DNA from: Phycisphaerales bacterium | Lineage (GTDB): Bacteria > Planctomycetota > Phycisphaerae > Phycisphaerales > UBA1924 | Direction of reading: 5' to 3' | Length of the DNA stretch: 8,849 bases | Assembly: GCA_025453375.1 (NCBI GenBank) | Contig: JALOQT010000038.1 | Coordinates: forward strand, 1-8,849 | Shown here: one piece after another, positions 1 to 4,586 of the stretch | Layout of the letters: every line of letters starts with the position of its first letter | Numbering within the stretch: the stretch's first letter is position 1 | Position numbers and translations under genes: made by a program | The notes under the pieces: model-generated | The model's input: the letters and a program-made list of their open reading frames with translations, nothing else | Databases searched by the model: none | Told to the model about the DNA's origin: nothing

Positions 1-9
1 CCTACGCAC

Positions 10-37
10 TTGACACTATCTGTGGTTCCTGTACACT
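10..37 (+). promoter_or_regulatory. sigma70-like promoter of the glycine-rich protein gene
   Basis: TTGACA at 10-15 is a perfect -35 hexamer. TACACT at 32-37 matches four of six positions of the -10 consensus, and the spacer is 16 bases. Transcription would start near 44, giving a leader of about 74 bases before the ATG at 118. The orientation and distance fit the gene that follows. The call rests only on hexamer matching; the window begins just upstream, so other promoters cannot be excluded. Confidence 0.5.
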
Positions 38-69
38 GAAATACCCGGTCACCTGGCCGAGACACTCAT

Positions 70-92
70 GTCACCCGGGGTCATAGGGTGAC
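70..92 (+). promoter_or_regulatory. inverted repeat in the leader of the glycine-rich protein gene
   Basis: GTCACCC at 70-76 and GGGTGAC at 86-92 are perfect inverted arms around a 9-base loop. A further GTCACC at 48-53 could pair with the same right arm, so two alternative foldings are possible. The structure lies in the predicted 5' leader and ends 15 bases before the ribosome-binding site GGAGG at 107-111. It could be an operator half-site pair or an mRNA hairpin; the sequence does not tell which. Confidence 0.25.
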
Positions 93-106
93 GTCCTCGC
101 TTCTTT

Positions 107-111
107 GGAGG
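107..111 (+). promoter_or_regulatory. Shine-Dalgarno site that sets the start at 118
   Basis: GGAGG sits six bases before the ATG at 118. The alternative in-frame start, GTG at 88, has no such site and would place ten extra residues ahead of the signal peptide. This is the only clear Shine-Dalgarno sequence before a gene in the window. Confidence 0.65.
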
Positions 112-117
112 CCTCGT

Positions 118-1770
118 ATGGCGTGGTTCATGGGTCGGACAAATGCGTGTGTTGCTGGGAGGTCGCAGGTTCCAGCGTCCAGTGTTCGCCGTGTCGTCGC
201 AAGGGGGGTGATATTGCGGTGGGGAGTGTGGCTCGTCGCGGCGGGGGCGATGGGCGGGCTCGCGCCGCTGGGTTCCGCCGAAGTACAGGCAGACACGAAC
301 AAGAGCGTCGAGCGAAGTGTTGATCCATCGCCGCGCGAGTCAACCGGCGCGGCGGCGGGGAGTAAAGCGCCAGTCGCCGCCGCGCATGTGCCCGAGGCGT
401 TTGACCGCGTCTTGGAGGGCACTGTGCGATTCAAGGAACTGATGGTTCCTGCCAACGAACGCTGGGGGTTGCGCGGGCCGGTTCGCATTGAAGTGGAAGG
501 TCGCGCCACGATCGCGGGGAAGCTCATCGGCCTGGCGGGGCAGACGCTGCCGAATGACGCAGCGTCCCGTCATGGCGGAGGACTGCGCCTGGTGGTTGAC
601 GGGCGTCTGGAATTGCACGGCGAGATTCGCGGTGGGCGCGGTGCCGACGGCAAGTTCGTGGCCGAGAGTGGCGGACGCGGCGGATCCATCGTGATCATTG
701 CGCCAGAGGTCATGTGGCGAAATCCGCCGGTGCATGGTGGCGACGGCGGGAATGGCGGCCCAAGTGGCGATGGCGGCGCAGGCGGGAGTGTGGCCATCTA
801 TGCCAAGGTCCTCGAAAATCGCGGAGGCGGCATCGTGGCGGGCAGTGGCGGGCACGGCGGGCACGCCATGACGCCTGACTTGAATCTCGCCGGAACCCGG
901 GTGCTTTTGGACGGCGGCGACGGTGGTGCCGGCGGAATGGCAGCTGCGTTTCCATACGTGGATGATGCACAGATACCCGACGCCGAAGCCAGCATGAGAC
1001 ACAGCAGGAAACAGCCCGTCGGCAGCAACGGTGCGCCAGGTTCCAATGGTTCTGATCCGAGGTCAAACGGTGGTGATGGCGGGGCAGGGGGGGCGATTTA
1101 CGGCAACCCGGGAGGTGATGGAGGCACAGTCGAGACACCATGCACACCGGGCAACGCCGGAACGGGAGGACTTCAAGCCTGGGGAGGCAACGGCGGGGAC
1201 GGCGGGCATGGCGCCCCCGGCGGGCTCTATGCCCCCAATGGCGGAAATGGCGGCCGCGGCGGTATTGGTGGCAATGCCACCGGAGGTCTTGGCGGAAATG
1301 GCTCGAATGCCACATCGTGCTGCAACCCGCCGGTACAGGGCGTGCCGGGCGGGGCTGGTGGCCCGGGCGGACGTGCCTTCGGCGGACACGGCGGCGATGG
1401 TGGTATGGCGGCAATGGAGGCAACGGCGGAAGCGGCTCGCCGCCCGGAGCAGGCGGTGCCGCCGGCGCTGGCAACACCAACAGCATCTCGGGCAACGGAG
1501 GGATCGGCGGCACGCCGGGAAAGGGGGTCGGCAATGGTTGTAACATCGCCGCTGGCGTCAACGGACGCAATGGGCTTATTCCTGCCAAAGCCGATGGCAG
1601 CCCCGGTCTCCCCGGGGTTGTTGGTGGGGAATGTCAGAGCGGTCCAGGAGGGGGTGGGATGTGAACATCTTGGCCGTTTGACGGAAAGTTCATCCGCGGC
1701 GCTGAGAGGTGCCGCGGATGCTTGCGTGCGGTGGCGAGCCGCATTGCACGGCAGCAGCGGGCCAAGGTGA
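118..1770 (+). CDS. secreted glycine-rich (Gly-Gly-X repeat) protein, frameshifted near its 3' end
   Basis: Function unknown; probably an exported structural or surface protein. From the ATG at 118, residues 1-30 are Arg-rich and 31-52 are hydrophobic, followed by SAEVQA at 53-58, a plausible signal-peptidase I site. Residues about 59-92 are an Ala/Ser/Pro linker. Residues about 95-200 alternate short beta-strand-like stretches (VRIEVEGRATIAG, LRLVVDGRLELHG, SIVIIAP) that resemble a beta-solenoid. From about residue 172 the protein is dominated by GG-X-GG units with Asp, Asn, His or Ala at X. Near 1399-1404 the pattern jumps to the -1 frame: the uninterrupted frame continues to 1770 as Ala/Arg-rich sequence, whereas the shifted frame keeps GGNGGNGG repeats and stops at 1664, giving about 515 residues. 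A hairpin at 1691-1720 follows that earlier stop. The family resemblance is to low-complexity glycine-rich proteins (PE_PGRS-like composition), not to a known enzyme. RTX calcium-binding nonapeptides are not clearly present. Confidence 0.75.
   Translation: MAWFMGRTNACVAGRSQVPASSVRRVVARGVILRWGVWLVAAGAMGGLAPLGSAEVQADTNKSVERSVDPSPRESTGAAAGSKAPVAAAHVPEAFDRVLEGTVRFKELMVPANERWGLRGPVRIEVEGRATIAGKLIGLAGQTLPNDAASRHGGGLRLVVDGRLELHGEIRGGRGADGKFVAESGGRGGSIVIIAPEVMWRNPPVHGGDGGNGGPSGDGGAGGSVAIYAKVLENRGGGIVAGSGGHGGHAMTPDLNLAGTRVLLDGGDGGAGGMAAAFPYVDDAQIPDAEASMRHSRKQPVGSNGAPGSNGSDPRSNGGDGGAGGAIYGNPGGDGGTVETPCTPGNAGTGGLQAWGGNGGDGGHGAPGGLYAPNGGNGGRGGIGGNATGGLGGNGSNATSCCNPPVQGVPGGAGGPGGRAFGGHGGDGGMAAMEATAEAARRPEQAVPPALATPTASRATEGSAARRERGSAMVVTSPLASTDAMGLFLPKPMAAPVSPGLLVGNVRAVQEGVGCEHLGRLTESSSAALRGAADACVRWRAALHGSSGPR
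1399..1410 (+). other. one-base frameshift site in the glycine-rich gene
   Basis: Up to GGT at 1399 and 1402 the frame of the ATG at 118 encodes Gly-rich repeats. After this point that frame reads MAAMEATAEAARRPEQ, while the frame starting with TAT at 1404 reads YGGNGGNGGSG and stays Gly-rich to its stop at 1662-1664. Loss of one base about here explains the change. No canonical X-XXY-YYZ slippery heptamer is present, so a mutation or a sequencing error is likelier than programmed frameshifting. Confidence 0.75.
1691..1720 (+). terminator. hairpin after the frame-corrected stop of the glycine-rich gene
   Basis: CATCCGCGGC at 1691-1700 and GCCGCGGATG at 1711-1720 form a perfect 10-bp stem with a 10-base loop. 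It begins 26 bases after the stop at 1664. There is no T tract downstream, so it is at best an atypical terminator or an mRNA 3'-end stabiliser. Confidence 0.35.
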
Positions 1771-1953
1771 CACTCACGGAGGCAGTCTCCCTCGGTTGGA
1801 CCAGGTCACCGCTGCTTCGCCCGCGGCGGGACGTCCGCGACTGCCGGGCGGGCGATGCGAGCGCAGCGTTGCCCGGCCCACGCCTATGGACAGCCGTCCA
1901 GTGGGGGGGCGTTGCGTCACGTGGGCGCTGGCGCGTAGGGATCGCCTTGGGCC

Positions 1954-1980
1954 TTCATGTTCACGTTCACGTTCACGTTC
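1954..1980 (+). repeat. TTCACG hexamer tandem tract
   Basis: TTCATG is followed by three TTCACG units and a partial TTC, giving about 4.5 tandem hexamers. The tract lies in the gdhA upstream gap, about 450 bases before the start codon. Confidence 0.8.
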
Positions 1981-1996
1981 GGCAGCCGCCGAAGGG

Positions 1997-2013
1997 TCGG
2001 TCCTTAGGACCGA
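1997..2013. repeat. near-palindrome upstream of gdhA
   Basis: TCGGTCCT at 1997-2004 and AGGACCGA at 2006-2013 are perfect inverted arms around a single base. The compact dyad could be a protein-binding site, but it lies more than 400 bases before gdhA and nothing else supports a role. Confidence 0.4.
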
Positions 2014-2082
2014 TGGCAGTCCCGGAGGTCCTGCACCACCCAAGGGCAGCCGTCGCGTCCGCCACGCGACCCCCCGCCGCCT

Positions 2083-2140
2083 CCTCGATCCCTCGATCCC
2101 TCCGATGCCTCCCCCTTCGTCGCTCCGTCGCTCCGTCGCT
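2083..2140 (+). repeat. octamer tandem tracts (CCTCGATC, CGTCGCTC)
   Basis: CCTCGATC occurs twice in tandem at 2083-2098. CGTCGCTC occurs almost three times at 2118-2140. The second unit recurs as four copies at 6430-6461, between the S10 peptidase and VIT/VWA genes, so it is a dispersed simple-repeat family rather than a chance local tract. Confidence 0.75.
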
Positions 2141-2162
2141 GCCCCCCTCGGCCGAAGGCCGT

Positions 2163-2199
2163 CCCCCACCCGCCCCCCCGCCCCCCCGCGCCCCGCCCC
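2163..2199 (-). other. C-tract cluster with G-quadruplex potential on the minus strand
   Basis: Six C tracts of 3-7 bases are separated by one to three bases (2163-2167, 2169-2171, 2173-2179, 2181-2187, 2191-2194, 2196-2199). The minus strand therefore carries six G tracts with one- to three-base loops, a classical quadruplex pattern. That strand is the template for gdhA transcription, so a structure could impede RNA polymerase if transcription starts upstream. Confidence 0.5.
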
Positions 2200-2338
2200 G
2201 AGGCCAACTACTCCACCGGCGCGTTTGGGGGGCCAATGCTTCCAGTCCCGGTGGTGGGGGGCGTGTGTGCACCGGGCGTCGGCGCGGCGGTCGTGTCGGC
2301 GGCGGGAGAAGGTTCGCAGCGTCAGGCCTCGCTCCCCC

Positions 2339-2395
2339 CACGTCTCACGTCTCACGTCTTGTTACCCCACGTCTCAAGCCTCGCGTCTCACGTCT
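2339..2395 (-). repeat. GTGAGAC/CACGTCT heptamer tract
   Basis: On the plus strand there are three perfect CACGTCT units at 2339-2359, then CACGTCT at 2368-2374, variants CAAGCCT and CGCGTCT, and CACGTCT at 2389-2395. Read on the minus strand the unit is GTGAGAC, the same as at 4571-4584. It ends 37 bases before the gdhA start codon. Confidence 0.8.
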
Positions 2396-2432
2396 TCTTC
2401 CTTCGTCTCGTTCCTCCTCCTGGTACATCATC

Positions 2433-3821
2433 ATGGCTACGGCAACCAAATCCAAGTCCAAGTCCGGCACCTCGTCTCATGCGGCCAATGGCCATGCCAA
2501 CGGCAGTGCTGGCAACGGCTTCTCGAAGGCGGCGGTGACGATCTTTGATCAGGTCGGCCTGCCCAAGGATCCGGACAATCTCTACACGCAGACCGTCAGC
2601 GTGATGCTGCATGCTGCCGAGCTGATGGGGCTGCCGGACTATCTGCGGCTGATTCTCGCCCAGCCCAAGAACGAGATCATGGTCCACTTCCCGGTGAAGA
2701 TGGACAACGGCAAGCACGAGCTGTTCAAGGGCTATCGCGTGCAGCACAACAACGCCCTGGGGCCGTACAAGGGCGGGCTGCGGTTCCATCATGATGTGCA
2801 CCTTGATGACGTCAAGAGCCTCGCGTTCCTGATGACGATGAAGTGCTCGCTGGTCGGCGTGCCGTATGGCGGGGGCAAGGGCGGGATCAAGGTCGATCCG
2901 CGGCAGCACAGCAAGACGGAGATGGAGCACATCGTCCGCCGGTTCACCGCGGCGATTGCCCACAACATCGGGCCGGATTACGACATCCCGGCGCCGGACG
3001 TCGGCAGCAACAGCCAGCACATGGCCTGGATCGCCGACACGTTCTCCTTCCTCTCGGAGATCGGCGGGGACAACCCCGCGGCGGTCATCACCGGCAAGCC
3101 GATTGAGTATGGCGGCAGCCTCGGGCGCGAGAAGGCGACCGGGCAGGGCGTGGTGGACACGCTTGTCGAGATGCTGCCGGAACTGAAGCTCAAGCCGGAG
3201 AAGTGCACCTTCAGCGTGCTGGGCTATGGGAACGTGGGCTCGTGGTCGGGCAAGATCTTCCAGGACAAGGGCGCCAAGATGATCGCCGTGGCTGACCACA
3301 CGGGGTTTATCCGCAACGACAGGGGGATCGATGCCTATGACCTGGACACGCATGTCAAGAAGACCGGCGGCGTCAAGGGCTATGCCAAGGCGACGGCGAT
3401 CAGCAAGGAAGAGTTCTACAAGACGAAGGTGGACGTGTTCATCCCCGCGGCGCTGGAGCAGATGATCCAGGAGCCCGAGGCGAACATGATGAACTGCCGC
3501 GTGGTGGCCGAGGGCGCCAACGCCCCGACGACCCCCGCTGGCGAGCGCATCCTGATGAGCAAGGGGATCGAAGTGCTGCCGGCGATCCTGTGCAACGCCG
3601 GTGGGGTCACGGTGTCGTACTTTGAGTGGGTGCAGAACAAGACGTTCCAGGCGTGGGACCTGGAGTCGGTCGACGCGGAGCTGAACAAGCACATGGTCAA
3701 AGCCGCCCAGAAGACCCGCAAGGCCCGGGCCGAGTTCAAGTGCGACCTGCGAACCGCGGCGTACATCGCGGCGCTGCAGCGGCTGAAGGAAGCCTACGAG
3801 ATCCGCGGGCTGTTCCCGTGA
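2433..3821 (+). CDS. gdhA: glutamate dehydrogenase (Glu/Leu/Phe/Val dehydrogenase family)
   Basis: Catalyses reversible oxidative deamination of L-glutamate to 2-oxoglutarate and ammonium with NAD(P), linking nitrogen assimilation to the TCA cycle in the cytoplasm; it is normally a hexamer. The 462-residue product has the substrate-binding GPYKGGLRFH segment (Lys113), the catalytic lysine in PYGGGKGG (Lys149), the catalytic aspartate in PAPDVGS (Asp189), the Rossmann glycines GYGNVG at 264-269, and conserved AEGAN (359-363) and NAGGVTVSYFEW (388-399). Asp288 at the end of the second Rossmann strand suggests NAD preference, which is inference. ATG 2433 is chosen because the family core starts near residue 34 and upstream in-frame sequence is low-complexity. 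No Shine-Dalgarno is visible; the stretch before it is pyrimidine-rich. Residues 1-32 are an unusual Lys/Ser/Gly/Asn-rich tail. A terminator follows at 3859-3881. Leucine or phenylalanine dehydrogenases are shorter and less similar, so glutamate is the likely substrate. Confidence 0.95.
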   Translation: MATATKSKSKSGTSSHAANGHANGSAGNGFSKAAVTIFDQVGLPKDPDNLYTQTVSVMLHAAELMGLPDYLRLILAQPKNEIMVHFPVKMDNGKHELFKGYRVQHNNALGPYKGGLRFHHDVHLDDVKSLAFLMTMKCSLVGVPYGGGKGGIKVDPRQHSKTEMEHIVRRFTAAIAHNIGPDYDIPAPDVGSNSQHMAWIADTFSFLSEIGGDNPAAVITGKPIEYGGSLGREKATGQGVVDTLVEMLPELKLKPEKCTFSVLGYGNVGSWSGKIFQDKGAKMIAVADHTGFIRNDRGIDAYDLDTHVKKTGGVKGYAKATAISKEEFYKTKVDVFIPAALEQMIQEPEANMMNCRVVAEGANAPTTPAGERILMSKGIEVLPAILCNAGGVTVSYFEWVQNKTFQAWDLESVDAELNKHMVKAAQKTRKARAEFKCDLRTAAYIAALQRLKEAYEIRGLFP

Positions 3822-3852
3822 TGAGTGACGAGTGATGAGTGATGAGTGGTAA
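3818..3852 (+). repeat. GTGAYGA heptamer tract overlapping the gdhA stop
   Basis: Four GTGATGA/GTGACGA units and a degenerate GTGGTAA run in tandem from 3818. The first unit includes the gdhA stop codon (TGA 3819-3821), so the stop is doubled as TGATGA. Because seven is not a multiple of three, the repeats supply stops in more than one frame. Confidence 0.85.
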
Positions 3853-3858
3853 GACAAG

Positions 3859-3881
3859 GCCCCGCGGGTGCGGGGCTTTTT
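3859..3881 (+). terminator. intrinsic terminator of gdhA
   Basis: GCCCCGC (3859-3865), loop GGGT, GCGGGGC (3870-3876), then TTTTT (3877-3881). It is a strong GC stem with a T tract, 37 bases after the gdhA stop. The preceding AAG can extend the stem into the T tract. In the other direction the stem lacks a good T tract, so it is at best a weak terminator for the leftward zinc-ribbon gene that ends at 3933. Confidence 0.9.
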
Positions 3882-3932
3882 CGTTTGGCTTACGCCGGAG
3901 CGGTCGTGCGTCGGGACGGCGTTGGAGGGCGT

Positions 3933-4310
3933 TTACGTCTTGCGGACGTTGGCGTCCCAATACGGCCGAGCCGAGAGCGTGGAGTGAGGCCTGCCGCACT
4001 CAGCGCAGGGCGAACGAGACGCGGTGTCATCGTTCTGCGGCAGCGGGAAGCCGCAGTCAGGGCATGGCATCTGGGTCAGGCAGCCAAAGGCATGGATGCA
4101 TCGCCGAAACATGACTATCCACATCACTCCCGCGACAATGAGCACGCCGATGATGCCGCATATTACGAGGTAGAACTGCAGATTCGTGAGTGATCCAAGC
4201 AGGTATGGGCCGATGAAGATCGGGGCGATCGATGAGTAGAACACGATCTTCCAGATGCGTGCACGCCGCCAAAGTGCGTACGCCGCGATGGTACGGTCTG
4301 TGTCGGTCAT
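3933..4310 (-). CDS. small two-TM membrane protein with C-terminal zinc ribbon
   Basis: A 125-residue protein I cannot assign to a named family. Two hydrophobic segments lie at about 20-40 (starting IWKIVFYSSI) and 46-68 (starting FYLVICGIIG), separated by a short loop; a basic RR pair flanks the second on its C-terminal side. Four cysteines follow in a CPDCG...CAECG arrangement (Cys83, Cys86, Cys102, Cys105; C-X2-C-X15-C-X2-C), typical of a rubredoxin-type zinc ribbon, which would be cytoplasmic if both ends face inward. The ordered hydrophobic segments and paired CxxC motifs make it a real gene rather than a shadow. The start at 4310 is fixed by an in-frame TGA four codons upstream. No Shine-Dalgarno is visible. 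It is convergent with gdhA and ends 51 bases from the gdhA terminator. Role unknown; similar zinc-ribbon membrane proteins are common uncharacterised proteins in planctomycetes. Confidence 0.75.
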   Translation of the reverse strand: MTDTDRTIAAYALWRRARIWKIVFYSSIAPIFIGPYLLGSLTNLQFYLVICGIIGVLIVAGVMWIVMFRRCIHAFGCLTQMPCPDCGFPLPQNDDTASRSPCAECGRPHSTLSARPYWDANVRKT

Positions 4311-4357
4311 GGCGTCTGCTCACGTCTGAGGCTGCTCCCATGGCTCATGGAGACTCG

Positions 4358-4373
4358 CATCGATGTCTCGATG
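4358..4373. repeat. short inverted repeat upstream of the zinc-ribbon gene
   Basis: CATCGA (4358-4363) and TCGATG (4368-4373) form a 6-bp dyad with a 4-base centre, 47 bases upstream of the start at 4310. It could be an operator, but a dyad this short can also arise by chance. Confidence 0.2.
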
Positions 4374-4389
4374 TGCTCAGTGAAGCGTA

Positions 4390-4458
4390 GACGCACCCTC
4401 ATCCGCCCTCGCTCGCTGGACGCGAGCAGGGCACCTTCTCCCGCGAGGCGGGAGAAGG
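4390..4458 (+). repeat. REP-like element, copy 1
   Basis: It has a conserved head CGCACCCTCATCCGCC, a first hairpin GCTCGC-TGGAC-GCGAGC (4411-4427), a short linker ending in GCA, and a second hairpin with 11-bp arms CCTTCTCCCGC (4434-4444) and GCGGGAGAAGG (4448-4458) around GAG. It is shared with copies at 4495-4563 and 6329-6399. No coding frame is conserved across it. The design resembles bacterial REP sequences, which RAYT-type transposases are known to mobilise; none is seen here. Confidence 0.85.
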
Positions 4459-4494
4459 GTTGTGGCGGCTCGTGCGTTTGCCGCGTGACGTCCT

Positions 4495-4563
4495 CCTTCT
4501 CCCGCCTCGCGGGAGAAGGTGCCGAGACCCGCGTTCAGCGGGTCGATGGCGGATGAGGGTGCG
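4495..4563 (-). repeat. REP-like element, copy 2 (inverted)
   Basis: Read on the minus strand it has the same head (ending at 4563), first hairpin GACCCGC-TGAAC-GCGGGTC (4526-4544) and the same second hairpin (4495-4519, loop GAG). The first stem differs in sequence from copies 1 and 3 but is fully paired. It lies 23 bases after the S10 peptidase stop, so its hairpins may act as a terminator or 3'-end stabiliser for that gene. With copy 1 it forms a tail-to-tail inverted pair separated by 36 bases. Confidence 0.85.
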
Positions 4564-4570
4564 ACATCCT

Positions 4571-4584
4571 CACGTCTCACGTCT
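4571..4584 (-). repeat. GTGAGAC heptamer tract after the S10 peptidase gene
   Basis: Two tandem CACGTCT units (minus strand AGACGTG, a rotation of GTGAGAC) sit two bases beyond the peptidase stop codon and on the head side of REP-like copy 2. The same unit recurs at 2339-2395. Confidence 0.65.
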
Positions 4585-4586
4585 TC

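Larger units (their letters stand above)
1665..2432. other. 768-bp intergenic region without a supported gene
   Basis: The gdhA frame stays open back to 1722, but the translation there is Arg/Pro/Ser/Ala-rich, includes HVHVHVHV from a hexamer repeat, and has no domain-like pattern. Open frames on the other strand are similarly low in complexity. What can be seen is a hairpin at 1691-1720, a TTCACG hexamer tract, an inverted repeat at 1997-2013, CCTCGATC and CGTCGCTC octamers, a C-tract cluster at 2163-2199 and CACGTCT heptamers at 2339-2395. Runs of six or seven G (about 1902-1908 and 2226-2231) are prone to slippage. I found no recognisable riboswitch or structured RNA and no convincing gdhA promoter. 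Confidence 0.6.

Noticed and set aside
1399..1410. Programmed -1 ribosomal frameshift
   Set aside because: No X-XXY-YYZ slippery heptamer and no obvious stimulatory structure at the site; a single-base loss explains the pattern.
710..1588. Minus-strand open frames opposite the glycine-rich gene
   Set aside because: Their Pro/Arg/His-rich composition is what Gly codons give when read backward; no motifs.
1740..1870. Structured RNA (for example a small SRP RNA, suggested by GGACCAGGTCA)
   Set aside because: The GGAAGGAAGCAGC-type core is missing and no consistent stem flanks it.
1722..2432. In-frame extension of gdhA back to an ATG at 1722 (699-residue product)
   Set aside because: The extension is Arg/Pro/Ser-rich, made from tandem repeats and C tracts, and has no domain-like pattern; the dehydrogenase family core begins just after 2433.
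2388..3857. 489-codon open frame antisense to gdhA
   Set aside because: It mirrors the gdhA codons and is a GC-rich shadow; its ends are encoded by the heptamer tracts (SSLITRHSS-type peptide).
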